Assembly: GCA_020636995.1 (NCBI GenBank)
Contig: JACJWU010000001.1
Span: forward strand, 248,001 to 312,000
Direction: 5' to 3'
Origin: Actinomycetota bacterium
GTDB lineage: Bacteria; Actinomycetota; Actinomycetes; S36-B12; UBA10799
Length of the DNA stretch: 64,000 nt
The notes under the pieces were generated by a model. It was not told the DNA's origin, searched no databases, and was given only the letters and a program-made list of their open reading frames with translations. Below are positions 34,798 through 44,261 of the stretch, piece after piece (position 1 is the first letter of the stretch; every line of letters begins with the position of its first letter). A program made the position numbers and the translations under genes.

Positions 34798-35565
34798 GTG
34801 GTGCTGATCGCCGGGCTGTTCGGCCTGCTCATCGGGTCGTTCCTCAATGTGGTGGTGTGGCGCCTTCCGCGTGGAGAGTCCTTGTCACATCCGGGCTCGC
34901 ACTGCCCCGTCTGCGACCATCCGATTCGTCCGTACGACAACATCCCGGTGGTGTCGTGGCTGCTCCTGCGTGGGCGCTGCCGAGATTGCGGAGCCAGGAT
35001 CTCCGCCCGTTACCCCCTCGTGGAACTGGCCACGGGCGTCCTCTTCGGACTCACCGCGTGGTGGGTAGGCTTCTCCGCGCTGCTGCCGTTCGCTCTGTGG
35101 TTCATGGCCGCCTGCATCGCGTTGTTCCTCATCGACCTCGAGGTCCATCGATTGCCCAACAGCCTGACGCTGTCGACCTACGGGGTCGTGGTGGCCGGAT
35201 TCGCTCTGACCGCGGCATTGGACGACCAATGGCCATCATTCTTGCGGGCGCTGATCGGGGGACTGGCCCTGGGCTTGGTCTACGCCTTGCTAGCCGCGTT
35301 CTTCCCACGGGGTATGGGGTGGGGGGACGCCAAACTGGCACTCAGCCTGGGGATGGTGATGACCTGGAGCAGCTGGGGAGTGCTGATCGTGGGTGGTTTT
35401 GGGGCTTTTGTCCTGGGTGCGATCGTGGGGGTTGCGGCGATGGTCGTCGGCAAGGCCGGTCGCAAGAGCGCGCTGCCCTTCGGGCCCTTCATGATCGTGG
35501 CCGCCCTGTTGGCGCTCGGATGGGGGCAGCAGGTCGCCGATTGGTACACCAATTCGCTCATCTGA
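34798..35565 (+). CDS. pilD: Prepilin peptidase / N-methyltransferase PilD
   Basis: 255 residues, a polytopic aspartic protease that cleaves prepilin leaders and methylates the new N-terminus. The catalytic aspartates are D113 (FLIDLEVHRLPN) and D177 (GMGWGDAKLA, the GxGD-type site). The N-terminal methylation domain has the two CxxC pairs C36/C39 and C61/C64, so it should be a full bifunctional enzyme. IGSFLNVVVWRLPRGES is the family start. Its place between aroE and aroC corresponds to Rv2551c in M. tuberculosis. Confidence 0.96.
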   Translation: MVLIAGLFGLLIGSFLNVVVWRLPRGESLSHPGSHCPVCDHPIRPYDNIPVVSWLLLRGRCRDCGARISARYPLVELATGVLFGLTAWWVGFSALLPFALWFMAACIALFLIDLEVHRLPNSLTLSTYGVVVAGFALTAALDDQWPSFLRALIGGLALGLVYALLAAFFPRGMGWGDAKLALSLGMVMTWSSWGVLIVGGFGAFVLGAIVGVAAMVVGKAGRKSALPFGPFMIVAALLALGWGQQVADWYTNSLI

Positions 35566-35631
35566 GTGAATTGCGGCTCAACAATCCGCCCGTTCCGGCC
35601 GATGCCACGGTGAGGCGTGATGGAGGTAGCC

Positions 35632-36675
35632 GTGGCCAAGGTGACTGTGGGTCTGGAGGTGGGTTCCTCCGCCGTGCGCATGGCCACGGTGGCCAGGGGC
35701 CGATCCGGAGCGACTCTGCAGCAAATCGCCCAGGTCCGGCTCGCCCCAGGCGTTGTGGTCGACGGCGAAGTCGTCAACGGTGATGAGTTGGCGGCGTCGA
35801 TTCGCGCCTTGACGAAGACCGCCAAGCCGGCGAGTAAGGACGTTCACCTCGGTGCCGTGAGTCAGCGCATGGTCGCCCGGCAGGTCGACTTGCCATGGGT
35901 TCCCCCGAAGGAGTTCGCGAAGGCGCTACCACTGCTCGCCGCGGATCTGCTGCCGATGCCGGTCGAGGACTGCGTGCTGGATTTCCTGGCCTACGAGGAA
36001 GTCCTCGACGAGGACGGTTCCCGGATGTTGCGTGGCTTGCTCGTGGCCGCGGGTGAAGATGGCGTCCTGGCGATGGTGGATGCGATCGAGGCGGCCGGAT
36101 TGCGTGTGGCCTCCGTGACGCTCACACCGCTGGCGACACTCGGTGGTGTGGCCGATGCGCATGCGCCCGGGGCCGAGGCGGTCATCGACGTCGGCGCGTC
36201 CATGACCAGCGTCACGATCCAGGAGCACGGACAGCCCCACTTCGTGCGCATCCTCAGTCGCGGCGGTCGCGACATCACCACGGCCTTGGCAGAGACCTTG
36301 GCCATCAGCGAGGAGGACGCCGAGCGCTGGAAGGTGGCGCTGCCGGTCATGTGGCAGACCATGAGCCCTGCAGACAGGTCAACTACGGAGAACGCGGTCC
36401 GTTCCGCGCTGACGGAACTCGTCACCGACATCCGGACCTCCATTGACTTCTACAAGACCAGCGAGAGTCGGCGGATCGAACGGGCATACGTGGTTGGCGG
36501 CGCCGGGTCGACGATCGGTCTGGTCCCCATCTTGAGCACGGTCCTGCGCGTTCCGGTCATGCCCGGCACGCCCCACGGGGTTCTACCCGGCAAGGGAATG
36601 ACCGCCGAGCAGATCTCCCTGGCGATGACCCCTGCGGCGGCTCCGGCCGTCAGCCTGGCACTGGGGGCGGCATGA
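35632..36675 (+). CDS. pilM: Type IV pilus assembly actin-like ATPase PilM
   Basis: 347 residues from GTG 35632. It is the cytoplasmic actin-fold protein that binds the PilN N-terminus and links the ATPases to the alignment complex. VTVGLEVGSSAVRMATV is the phosphate-1 motif and EAVIDVGASMTSVTI the phosphate-2 motif. FVRILSRGGRDITTALAETL and RAYVVGGAGSTIGLVPIL complete the actin core. GGAGGT precedes GTG 35632 by 4 nt and gives the usual short N-terminus; GTG 35617 or ATG 35620 would add 4-5 residues. The stop overlaps pilN (ATGA). Confidence 0.93.
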   Translation: MAKVTVGLEVGSSAVRMATVARGRSGATLQQIAQVRLAPGVVVDGEVVNGDELAASIRALTKTAKPASKDVHLGAVSQRMVARQVDLPWVPPKEFAKALPLLAADLLPMPVEDCVLDFLAYEEVLDEDGSRMLRGLLVAAGEDGVLAMVDAIEAAGLRVASVTLTPLATLGGVADAHAPGAEAVIDVGASMTSVTIQEHGQPHFVRILSRGGRDITTALAETLAISEEDAERWKVALPVMWQTMSPADRSTTENAVRSALTELVTDIRTSIDFYKTSESRRIERAYVVGGAGSTIGLVPILSTVLRVPVMPGTPHGVLPGKGMTAEQISLAMTPAAAPAVSLALGAA

Positions 36676-37430
36676 CCACCTCGTACAGCGCAACGCCACC
36701 CACAGGCTCCGAGGAACCCCGTGGGCCCGAGCAGCAACCGCCCGTGCAGGTCGCAACTCCACAGGCGGGCCTGGACGCCCTGCTCAACCGCCGGGACTTC
36801 CCGACCCCCGACCTCATCCCCCCAGCCATCCTGGTCCGGCGACAGGTTCGTCGGTCGAAGCGCATGGTGGCGTTCGCCCTGCTCGGTGTGTTTGCGCTGC
36901 TGGCGGGACTGTTCGTCATGGGACGCGTTCAGTTGGCGTCCGCACAGGCCGAACTGTCGGTTGCCCAGCAGCGTCTGCGGGATGCCGAGGCGGAGAAGGC
37001 GAAGTATGCCGAGGTACCGGCTGTGTATGCGGCTGTAGATGCGGCACGAGCAGAGCTGGCCCAAGCCATGGGCAACGAGGTCCAGGTGGCACGCTTGGTG
37101 GCCAACTTGGCCGCGATCATGCCGCCCGACGTCTCTCTCACCGGGGTATCGATGGTGATCGGTGAGGAAGCCAATCAGTCGAACGCATCGGCCAAGACCA
37201 CCGACGAAGCGGTTGAGCCCTTGGTCGGCACCGTCACCTTCTCCGGTGAGGCGGCCACGTTCAACGACGTATCCCAATGGATCGAGACGCTGCGCAACAA
37301 CCCCGACTACCAGAACGTGATCCTCACTGAGGTCTCCCGGGGGGACGAGAGCGGACTCTACACATTCAGCAACACCGCCGAGTTGACCGATCAGGCGCTG
37401 TCCGGTCGTTATGTGGAGGCGGAGCGATGA
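36672..37430 (+). CDS. pilN: Type IV pilus assembly protein PilN
   Basis: 252 residues. Residues 1-62 are cytoplasmic and Pro-rich, including LDALLNRRDFPTPDLIPPAIL, which resembles the NLLP-type PilM-binding segment. A membrane helix is at ~65-84, then a coiled coil (QLASAQAELSVAQQRLRDAEAEKAKYAEV) and a ferredoxin-like domain (IMPPDVSLTGVSM, VGTVTFSGEAATFNDVSQWIETL). PilN pairs with PilO on the outer face of the membrane. The long Pro-rich N-terminus exceeds that of classical PilN. It overlaps both neighbours by 4 bp. Confidence 0.9.
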   Translation: MTTSYSATPPTGSEEPRGPEQQPPVQVATPQAGLDALLNRRDFPTPDLIPPAILVRRQVRRSKRMVAFALLGVFALLAGLFVMGRVQLASAQAELSVAQQRLRDAEAEKAKYAEVPAVYAAVDAARAELAQAMGNEVQVARLVANLAAIMPPDVSLTGVSMVIGEEANQSNASAKTTDEAVEPLVGTVTFSGEAATFNDVSQWIETLRNNPDYQNVILTEVSRGDESGLYTFSNTAELTDQALSGRYVEAER

Positions 37431-38134
37431 AGAACAACCCGCGTTTCTGGCTGGTCGGTGGCCTGATCCTCGTGATCATGGTGGGCTTCGCCGGGTGGAT
37501 GCTGGTCGTCAATCCGGTCTATGGCGCGGCCTCGCAGACCCGCAGCGAGGTGGATGCCACCGAACACAAGACGGACGCCGTGATGGCACAGACCCGTCAG
37601 CTGGCCCAACAGGCCGAGGATCTGGAACAGCAGATCGAGGTACTCATGCGGATCCGGGCCAAGATCCCGAAGGATGTGAACGTTCCGCGATTGATGCGTA
37701 CCATCCAGGCCGAAGCACGGGCCGAGAATGTCGACCTGAACTCCCTGCAGCCCGGTCAGATCACCTTGTTCAAGGTGGCCCCATCGCCGACCCCCACTGC
37801 TTCGGAATCGCCGTCCGGGGAGTCCGAGAAGCCCAAGGCAGCGGCTCCGGAACCCACACCCTCCAACCTCGGACAGGGTGTCGCCCCGAGGAACACCGGA
37901 GTCGCCTATGTGCCCTTGACACTATCCGGGCAAGGCAGTTACCGGGCCGTCCAGAAACTCATCGCCCGTCTCGAGCAACAACAGCGGGCCTTCCTGGTGA
38001 CAGTGCTGGACATCAACCGGCAAACAGACTCCGAGGCCGGCACGTCGCTCGAGTTCACGATGCAGGCACGGGTCTTCGTCCTCAACGGTGACGCGGTGCA
38101 ACTGCCCGCCGAACTGGAGACAGGTGGTGACTGA
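37427..38134 (+). CDS. pilO: Type IV pilus assembly protein PilO
   Basis: 235 residues. A membrane helix at 8-28 is followed by a coiled coil (QTRSEVDATEHKTDAVMAQTRQL...QQIEVLMRIRAKIPK) and a ferredoxin-like domain (MRTIQAEARAENVDLNSLQPG, VPLTLSGQGSYRAVQKLIARLEQQQR). A Ser/Pro/Glu-rich loop (SPTPTASESPSGESEKPKAA) interrupts that domain. It should form the PilN/PilO heterodimer. The start overlaps the pilN stop; the next gene starts 2 nt after the stop. Confidence 0.9.
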   Translation: MKNNPRFWLVGGLILVIMVGFAGWMLVVNPVYGAASQTRSEVDATEHKTDAVMAQTRQLAQQAEDLEQQIEVLMRIRAKIPKDVNVPRLMRTIQAEARAENVDLNSLQPGQITLFKVAPSPTPTASESPSGESEKPKAAAPEPTPSNLGQGVAPRNTGVAYVPLTLSGQGSYRAVQKLIARLEQQQRAFLVTVLDINRQTDSEAGTSLEFTMQARVFVLNGDAVQLPAELETGGD

Positions 38135-38136
38135 TT

Positions 38137-38850
38137 GTGTCCGAGTACCTGCAGGAGAACCGTCGCGCCGTCATCATGCTTGTCGTTGCAGTGGCCGTTG
38201 CGCTGCTGGGTGGCTTGTATCTTCTGCTGTCCGGTGGCAGCGAGTCGACCGATCTTGGCCCCGTTCCACAGGGCCAACGAGACGCTCCGTCGCCGACGGT
38301 CGAGACCGAGGAACCGGTGGATCCCCTTGTGGCAACAGTGATCGGGCGGGGCACGAACGTGAATCCGTTCGGGCCGTTGGCAGGCACGGAGAACGACGTG
38401 GCCAACAGTGACTCCGGCAGCCAAACGGACAGTGGGTCCAAGCAGTCGACCCCTACGAGCAAGACCACTCCTACGAAGACCAAGTCCACGACCACCGACA
38501 CCGACCCCTCTGTGACGGTGGATAACGGCTCGTCCAAGAAGAGCGATCCTGTCGATTTGGGAGGCACGGACACGGGCGACGACGAACCCAAGGCCGACAA
38601 GAATGTGGTTCCCGAGCCGATCAATACCGGCAAGGACGCTGAGGACGGCGTCTCCGTCACCATGGTCGAGGTCACCGGTGATTACGTCGTTGCCCGAGTG
38701 GAAGGCGATCGGACGAAGCTGTACGTCAACATCCCCGGCGCGGAGGGCGTGGTCTACGTCGCCCGTCTCGCGGGCAAGTGCGCCTGGATGGGCCGGATCG
38801 ACTCCGATGTGCGCGTCAGCGTCTGCGAGGGCAAGACCGAGCAGTTGTAA
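38137..38850 (+). CDS. Unrecognised bitopic protein in the PilP position of the pilus operon
   Basis: 237 residues from GTG 38137. A cytoplasmic start of ~9 residues and a membrane helix at 11-32 are followed by a long Ser/Thr/Lys/Asp-rich linker (about 33-170; e.g. TPTSKTTPTKTKSTTTDTDP). A small C-terminal domain (172-237) has two cysteines (KCAWMG and VCEGKTEQL) and looks beta-rich. I do not recognise the family. It sits where pilP lies in Gram-negative pilMNOPQ operons. PilP is a lipoprotein that binds the secretin; this protein is not one and no secretin is present. It may span the thick wall as a monoderm-specific part, which is inference. Confidence 0.8.
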   Translation: MSEYLQENRRAVIMLVVAVAVALLGGLYLLLSGGSESTDLGPVPQGQRDAPSPTVETEEPVDPLVATVIGRGTNVNPFGPLAGTENDVANSDSGSQTDSGSKQSTPTSKTTPTKTKSTTTDTDPSVTVDNGSSKKSDPVDLGGTDTGDDEPKADKNVVPEPINTGKDAEDGVSVTMVEVTGDYVVARVEGDRTKLYVNIPGAEGVVYVARLAGKCAWMGRIDSDVRVSVCEGKTEQL

Positions 38851-38872
38851 TCGCTTCTGACACGATGGGGCC

Positions 38873-40042
38873 ATGCTCAGATGGTTGACGGCCGGGGAGT
38901 CCCACGGCCCCGTACTCACGGCTGTGCTGGAGGGTATGCCGGCGGATGTGGCCATCACGACCGATGATGTGGCCGCCGCGCTCGCCCGGCGACGCCTGGG
39001 ATACGGCAGAGGCGCGCGTCAGAAGTTCGAGGCCGACGAGGTGAGCCTGCTCGCTGGGGTCCGCCACGGACGAACCCAGGGCGGCCCGATCGCCATCCAG
39101 GTCGGCAACTCCGAATGGCCGAAGTGGGATCAGGTCATGGCCGCCGACCCCGTGGCCGATGAGGTGTTGTCGAAACTGGCCCGCAACGCACCCCTTACGA
39201 GGCCCCGGCCCGGGCATGCCGATCTGGTCGGCATGCAGAAGTACGGTTTCGACGATGCCCGCCCGGTGTTGGAACGCGCCAGTGCCCGCGAGACCGCCGC
39301 GCGGGTCGCCCTGGGAGCCGTGGCCAAGGCGTTGCTGGAGCAAGCGGTGGGAATCCGTGTATTCAGCCACGTGGTGCGGATCGGCACCGTGGCCACCGAT
39401 GCGCCGCCGCCCACCGCCGCGGATCTGTCGGCGATCGACGCCGACCCGGTGCGTTGTGCCGACCCGGCGGTGGGTACGGAGATGGTCGCAGAGATCGATG
39501 CGGCGAAAGCCGATGCGGACACCCTCGGCGGGGTTGTCGAGGTGATCGCCGAGGGGCTGCCACCGGGGCTGGGTAGTTACGTGCACTCGGATCGCCGGCT
39601 GGACGCCCGTTTGGCCGCAGCATTGATGGGGATCCAGGCGATCAAGGGCGTCGAGGTCGGTGACGGGTTCGACCTGGCTGCCATGCGCGGCTCGGCCGCT
39701 CAGGACGAGATCGTCCTGGTGGACGGACACATGACCCGTGAGACGGGGCACAGCGGTGGCACGGAGGGCGGCATGTCCACCGGTCAGCCCCTGCGGGTGC
39801 GGGCCGCGATGAAGCCGATCAGCACCGTGCCGCGCGCACTGCGCACGGTGGATGTGGCCAGCGGGGAACCGGCGACCGCCATCAACCAGCGCTCGGACGC
39901 GTGCGCGGTGCCTGCGGCAGCCGTGATCGCTGAGGCCATGGTGGCTCTCGTCCTGGCCGATGCGCTGCTTGAGAAGACGGGGGGCGACAGCCTGCCGGAG
40001 GTGCGCCGCAACCTCATCGCATACCTGGACACCCTGAGTTGA
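38873..40042 (+). CDS. aroC: Chorismate synthase
   Basis: 389 residues. It makes chorismate from EPSP with reduced FMN, the last step of the shikimate pathway. [20 protein letters not shown] is signature 1, [15 protein letters not shown] and [35 protein letters not shown] contain the active-site His/Arg region, and [17 protein letters not shown] is signature 3. The ATG at 38873 is 22 nt after the upstream pilus gene. It heads aroC-aroK-aroB-aroQ-pepQ, all overlapping by 4 bp. Confidence 0.97.
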   Translation: MLRWLTAGESHGPVLTAVLEGMPADVAITTDDVAAALARRRLGYGRGARQKFEADEVSLLAGVRHGRTQGGPIAIQVGNSEWPKWDQVMAADPVADEVLSKLARNAPLTRPRPGHADLVGMQKYGFDDARPVLERASARETAARVALGAVAKALLEQAVGIRVFSHVVRIGTVATDAPPPTAADLSAIDADPVRCADPAVGTEMVAEIDAAKADADTLGGVVEVIAEGLPPGLGSYVHSDRRLDARLAAALMGIQAIKGVEVGDGFDLAAMRGSAAQDEIVLVDGHMTRETGHSGGTEGGMSTGQPLRVRAAMKPISTVPRALRTVDVASGEPATAINQRSDACAVPAAAVIAEAMVALVLADALLEKTGGDSLPEVRRNLIAYLDTLS

Positions 40043-40542
40043 ACGCCAGGGTTGCGCTGATCGGCGCCCCCGGTGCCGGCAAGACCACGATCGGTTCGGC
40101 ACTGGCCGAGTTGTGGGGCTGCACGTTCATAGACACCGACGTGGAGTTCCAGGGCGACTACGGCATGTCCGTCGCGGAGGCTGTGATCGACGACGAGGCA
40201 ACGTTCCGCGCCCGGGAGCAGGAGGTTGTGGTGCGCTCGCTCGCGGTCCTCGGGACGGTGGTGGCCGTGGGCGGCGGGGCCGTCGCGTCCGATCAGGTCC
40301 GGACCGCCCTCGCTCGTGTGCCCACAGTCTGGCTCGAGGTGGGGCTCGTCGACGCCGCGCGGCGAACGGGGCTGTCCGGGTCGAGGCCGGTCGCGCTGGG
40401 CAACGTCCGGGGCCAGTTGCACGACATGCTCAAGCAGCGTGCGGTCGTCTACCAGCAACTCGCGGATCTGCACGTGAGCACGGACGGCAGGACACCCGAG
40501 GAGATCGTGGCCGAGATCGCGGCCTGGGAGGCGGCACCATGA
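40039..40542 (+). CDS. aroK: Shikimate kinase
   Basis: 167 residues. It phosphorylates shikimate at the 3-hydroxyl with ATP. Walker A is GAPGAGKTT (8-16), the DTD pair is in FIDTDVEF (residues 32-34), GGGAV is the glycine triplet, and VWLEV precedes the lid. The Arg of the substrate-binding FRAREQE is present. The start is TTG at 40039, overlapping the aroC stop (TTGA); no better start is available. aroK follows aroC and precedes aroB as in mycobacteria. Confidence 0.93.
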   Translation: MNARVALIGAPGAGKTTIGSALAELWGCTFIDTDVEFQGDYGMSVAEAVIDDEATFRAREQEVVVRSLAVLGTVVAVGGGAVASDQVRTALARVPTVWLEVGLVDAARRTGLSGSRPVALGNVRGQLHDMLKQRAVVYQQLADLHVSTDGRTPEEIVAEIAAWEAAP

Positions 40543-41618
40543 ACCAAACCATCGAGGTGCGCGGTGCGCGCAGCTATCCGGTCGTGGTCGGCAACGACCT
40601 CTTCGGCCAGGTCGTCAGCAGCATTCCGACGTCGGCGACCCGCGTGGCGGTGATCCATCCCCGCGCCTTGCGGGCGACCGGGGACCGCATCCGGGAGGAT
40701 CTCGGGGAGTTCTTCAGCGCGATCTCGATCGAGATCCCGGACGCCGAGGACGCCAAGACCGTGGAGGTGCTGAACTACTGCTGGACCGTCCTGGGCGACA
40801 ACGGGTTCACCCGCTCGGACGCCCTGGTCGCCGTCGGCGGCGGCACCACCACGGATCTCGCCGGGTTCGTGGCCGCGACCTGGCTTCGTGGCGTGCCGGT
40901 CGTGCAGGTGCCGACCACCTTGTTGGGCATGGTGGACGCGGCGGTCGGTGGCAAGACCGGGATCAACACCGCCGCCGGCAAGAACCTCGTCGGGGCCTTC
41001 CACGAGCCGGCCGCGGTGATCTGCGACCTCGACACCCTGGTCGAGTTGCCGCATCCCGAGATGGTGTCGGGGATGGCAGAGGTCATCAAGTGCGGGCTCA
41101 TCGCCGATCCCATGATCCTGGAGATCGTGCAGTCCTCGCCGCAGGCCGTTCTGAAAGCGGACTCGGACTCCCTGCGGGAGGTGGTGACCCGCTCGATCCA
41201 GGTCAAGGCCGACGTGGTGGGGGCGGACTTCAAGGAGTCGCTCGACGTCACCCTCGGCCGGGAGGTGCTCAACTACGGGCACACCCTCGGACACGCGATC
41301 GAGCGCAATGAGCGGTATCGCTGGCGGCACGGCCCGGCGATCTCGGTGGGCATGGTGTACGTGGCCGAGTTGGCACGCTTGGCCGGTCGGCTGGCCGACG
41401 ACGTCGTTGATCTGCACCGGGAGGTGCTGGGCGCGGTGGGGCTGCCGACGTCGTACGACGGGCAGTTCGCGCCGCTGCTGGAGGCGATGAAGCGGGACAA
41501 GAAGACCCGCGGTGACACGCTGCGATTCGTCATACTGTCCGATGTGGCACGCCCTGAGATGCTCATCGGACCGGACCCGGCGTTGGTCGCCGCTGCCTAC
41601 GCGCAGGTGCAGTCATGA
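40539..41618 (+). CDS. aroB: 3-Dehydroquinate synthase
   Basis: 359 residues. It converts DAHP to 3-dehydroquinate with NAD and a divalent metal. The NAD loop is VAVGGGTTTDLAGFVAATWLRGV, followed by VPTTLLGMVDAAVGGKTGINT. The metal ligands are plausible in EVIKCGLI (Glu) and LNYGHTLGHAIE (His). ATG 40539 overlaps the aroK stop. The upstream continuation of the frame lies within aroK and is not used. Confidence 0.97.
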   Translation: MNQTIEVRGARSYPVVVGNDLFGQVVSSIPTSATRVAVIHPRALRATGDRIREDLGEFFSAISIEIPDAEDAKTVEVLNYCWTVLGDNGFTRSDALVAVGGGTTTDLAGFVAATWLRGVPVVQVPTTLLGMVDAAVGGKTGINTAAGKNLVGAFHEPAAVICDLDTLVELPHPEMVSGMAEVIKCGLIADPMILEIVQSSPQAVLKADSDSLREVVTRSIQVKADVVGADFKESLDVTLGREVLNYGHTLGHAIERNERYRWRHGPAISVGMVYVAELARLAGRLADDVVDLHREVLGAVGLPTSYDGQFAPLLEAMKRDKKTRGDTLRFVILSDVARPEMLIGPDPALVAAAYAQVQS

Positions 41619-42049
41619 ACTTGCTTGTTCTCAACGGTCCGAACATCGCCCGGCTCGGTGTCCGCGAACCCGCCGTGTACGGGACCACGACGTGGCAGCA
41701 ACTGCGGGAGGCGGTCATCGACTACGCGGCCGCGCGCGGCTTCGAGGCCGACGTCCGGCAGACCGACAGCGAGGCCGAACTCATCGGCTGGCTGCATGAG
41801 GCCGCCGACGCCGAAGTGCCGGTGATCCTCAACCCGGCAGCCTTCACCCACTACAGCTACGGCGTGCGTGACGCAGCGGCGCAGTTGTCCGCCCCGCTGA
41901 TCGAGGTGCACATCTCGAACCCGGCAGCGCGTGAGGAGTTCCGGCACACCTCGGTGATCGCGGGTGTCGCCACCGGCACCATCGCAGGGTTCGGTGTCAC
42001 CTCCTACCTGCTCGCCGTGGACGCCGTCGTGGCCCTGGGGGCACGGTGA
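41615..42049 (+). CDS. aroQ: Type II 3-dehydroquinate dehydratase
   Basis: 144 residues. This dodecameric type II enzyme removes water from 3-dehydroquinate. LLVLNGPNIARLGVREPAVYG holds Asn12-like and the flexible loop with the catalytic Arg and Tyr. INPAAFTHYS-like stretch LNPAAFTHYSYGVRDAA and EVHISNPAAREEFRHTS hold the active-site Asn and His. Both ends overlap neighbours by 4 bp. Confidence 0.96.
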   Translation: MNLLVLNGPNIARLGVREPAVYGTTTWQQLREAVIDYAAARGFEADVRQTDSEAELIGWLHEAADAEVPVILNPAAFTHYSYGVRDAAAQLSAPLIEVHISNPAAREEFRHTSVIAGVATGTIAGFGVTSYLLAVDAVVALGAR

Positions 42050-43125
42050 GCGCCGTCGCAAGCAGGGTGGAGCGCCTGCGCGAGCTCATGGCCGCCGCGG
42101 GGACTCCGGCCATGCTGATCACGGATCTCACCGACGTCCGGTACCTAGCGGGATTCTCGGGTTCCAACGGTGCGCTGCTCGTCCTCGAGGACGAGGTCGT
42201 GCTCGCCACTGACGGCAGGTACCGGCTGCAGGCGCAGCGGGAGGCCCCCGGCGCCACGCTGGTCGTCACCCGGCAACTGATCCACGAACTGCTGACCCAC
42301 GCTGCGCAGCGTGGGGTCGCACGGGTCGGTTTCGCGCCGGCCGCCCTCACTGTCGCCGCGTGGCAGGGGGCCACGGCGGAATCAGGCGACGTTGTGCTGG
42401 CGCCTGCGGATGTCAACGTCTCGGGATTGCGGGCGGTCAAGGACGATGACGAACTGTCCGACGTACGCGAGGCCTGCGCGATCAGTGTGCGCGCGCTCGA
42501 ACGACTGACCGACGAGATCCGGGTAGGCATGGGCGAGATCGAGATCGCTCGTCGCCTGGAACTCCTGATGGGTCTCGAGGGAGCGCCGGACCGTTCCTTC
42601 GACAGCATCGTCGCTGGCGGGCCGCACAGCGCCATCCCGCACCACCAGCCCACGGACCGACCCATTGCCGCCGGTGACCTGCTGAAGATCGACTTCGGTG
42701 CGCTGTTCGAGGGGTACCACGCGGACTGCACCCGGACCTTCGTGGTCGCCGCGGACCCCGCCGACTGGCAGGTGCAGATCCATGGCGTCGTGGCGGAAGC
42801 GCAGCGCGCCGGCATCGAGGCGCTGGCACCGGGCGTGAGCGGGCGGGATGTGGACGCCGTTGCGCGCGCCGTGATCGACGATGCCGGATTCGGGCAGTAC
42901 TACGGCCACGGTCTCGGCCACGGGGTCGGACTTGAGATCCACGAGGTGCCGTTCCTCGGCCCGACGTCCACGAATACAGTGGAAGCACGGGTTCCACTGA
43001 CGGTGGAACCGGGGATCTATCTGCCCGACCGGGGCGGGGTACGCATCGAGGACACTGTGGTGGTCCTCGACGACGGTGTCGAGATCCTCACAGATTTCCC
43101 TCGCGACCTCGCGAGGGTCGGCTAG
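42046..43125 (+). CDS. pepQ: Xaa-Pro aminopeptidase / dipeptidase (M24B)
   Basis: 359 residues. An N-terminal creatinase-type domain (1-~130) precedes the pita-bread metallopeptidase domain. The five metal ligands are visible in order: Asp in LLKIDFGALFEGYHADCTRTF (two Asp), His in GHGLGHGVGLEIHE, Glu in PLTVEPGIYLPD and Glu in GVRIEDTVVV. It releases N-terminal residues before proline, or cleaves X-Pro dipeptides. The aroQ-pepQ-efp order matches Rv2537c-Rv2534c. The start overlaps the aroQ stop. Confidence 0.94.
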   Translation: MSAVASRVERLRELMAAAGTPAMLITDLTDVRYLAGFSGSNGALLVLEDEVVLATDGRYRLQAQREAPGATLVVTRQLIHELLTHAAQRGVARVGFAPAALTVAAWQGATAESGDVVLAPADVNVSGLRAVKDDDELSDVREACAISVRALERLTDEIRVGMGEIEIARRLELLMGLEGAPDRSFDSIVAGGPHSAIPHHQPTDRPIAAGDLLKIDFGALFEGYHADCTRTFVVAADPADWQVQIHGVVAEAQRAGIEALAPGVSGRDVDAVARAVIDDAGFGQYYGHGLGHGVGLEIHEVPFLGPTSTNTVEARVPLTVEPGIYLPDRGGVRIEDTVVVLDDGVEILTDFPRDLARVG

Positions 43126-43134
43126 GGAAGAAGC

Positions 43135-43698
43135 ATGGCGACGACCAACGACCTGAAGAACGGCCTGGTACTCAACCTCGACGGACAACTGTGGTCCGTC
43201 GTGGAGTTCCAGCACGTCAAGCCCGGCAAGGGCGGCGCCTTCGTGCGCACGAAACTCAAGAACGTGCTGTCGGGCAAGGTCGTCGACAAGACGTTCAACG
43301 CGGGCGTGAAGGTCGAGACCGCCAACGTCGACAAGCGCTCCATGAGCTACCTGTACAACGACGGCAACGACTACATCTTCATGGACGCCACGACCTACGA
43401 CCAGATCCCGGTGGCTGCTTCGACGGTGGGCGATGCGGTCAAGTATCTGCTGGAGAACCAGGAAGCCATCGTCGCCCTGCACGACGGGACGCCGCTGTAT
43501 GTGGAACTGCCGGCCAGCGTCGAACTCGTCGTCGAGTACACCGAGCCCGGCTTGCAGGGCGACCGCTCGACCGGCGGGACCAAGCCGGCACGCCTGGAGA
43601 CCGGCGCCGAGATCCAGGTGCCGCTGTTCCTGGAGACCGGCGAGAAGGTCAAGGTGGACACCCGCGACGGCTCGTACCTGGGCCGCGTGACCGGTTAG
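43135..43698 (+). CDS. efp: Translation elongation factor P
   Basis: 187 residues with the three-domain EF-P fold. It relieves ribosome stalling at polyproline. The tip loop is [17 protein letters not shown] with Lys32 at the position that is modified in many bacteria; no modifying enzyme gene is in the window. The C-terminal signature is ATGAEIQ-like ([31 protein letters not shown]). AGGGAAG precedes the ATG. Several window proteins have proline runs (PilT, the Roadblock protein) and are likely clients. The stop overlaps nusB by one base. Confidence 0.98.
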   Translation: MATTNDLKNGLVLNLDGQLWSVVEFQHVKPGKGGAFVRTKLKNVLSGKVVDKTFNAGVKVETANVDKRSMSYLYNDGNDYIFMDATTYDQIPVAASTVGDAVKYLLENQEAIVALHDGTPLYVELPASVELVVEYTEPGLQGDRSTGGTKPARLETGAEIQVPLFLETGEKVKVDTRDGSYLGRVTG

Positions 43699-44111
43699 TG
43701 GCAGCGCGCAGCAAGGCCCGGCGCAGGGCCGTGGAGGTGCTCTATGAGAGCGACCTGCGTGGTCAATCGGTCGACGAAGCGCTGGAGTCGCTCTCAGCCC
43801 GTATGCAGACCCCGGTGAACCCGTACACCGAGACCATCGTGCGAGGGGTGCACGGCCATCACGAGCAGATCGACGAGACGCTGGCCACCTACGCGCAGGG
43901 CTGGACGCTGGATCGGATGCCCGCTGTCGACCGGGCGATCCTTCGGGTGGGCGCCTGGGAGGTTCTGTGGGGCGACGTCCCCGACGGGGTGGCGCTGGCT
44001 GAGGCAGTGGGCCTGGCCAACGATCTGTCCACCGATGAATCCGGCAAGTACATCAATGGCGTGCTGGCCCGGATCAAGGATGTCAAGCCCAGGATGAGCC
44101 TGGACGGCTAG
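43698..44111 (+). CDS. nusB: Transcription antitermination factor NusB
   Basis: 137 residues. This all-helical RNA-binding protein works with NusE (S10) at boxA in rRNA transcription. RSKARRRAVEVLYESDLRG, DRAILRVGAWEVLW, LAEAVGLANDLSTDESGKYINGVL are family signatures. GTG 43698 uses the last base of the efp stop; the longer upstream frame lies inside efp. It is the last gene of the aro-efp-nusB unit, and a 439-bp gene-free region with converging repeats follows. Confidence 0.95.
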   Translation: MAARSKARRRAVEVLYESDLRGQSVDEALESLSARMQTPVNPYTETIVRGVHGHHEQIDETLATYAQGWTLDRMPAVDRAILRVGAWEVLWGDVPDGVALAEAVGLANDLSTDESGKYINGVLARIKDVKPRMSLDG

Positions 44112-44261
44112 GTGTGATGTCCAGGGACGTTGTTCAGGCGGCTGATGGGGCGACGACCGACTGGTGATGGCTGGAGATCCAGACCCACTTAACGGTGCTT
44201 GATACCCGCCACAAGGCGCTGGACCGGTAGCAGGGCCGGTCAGGATCTGCCTGGACAGTCC

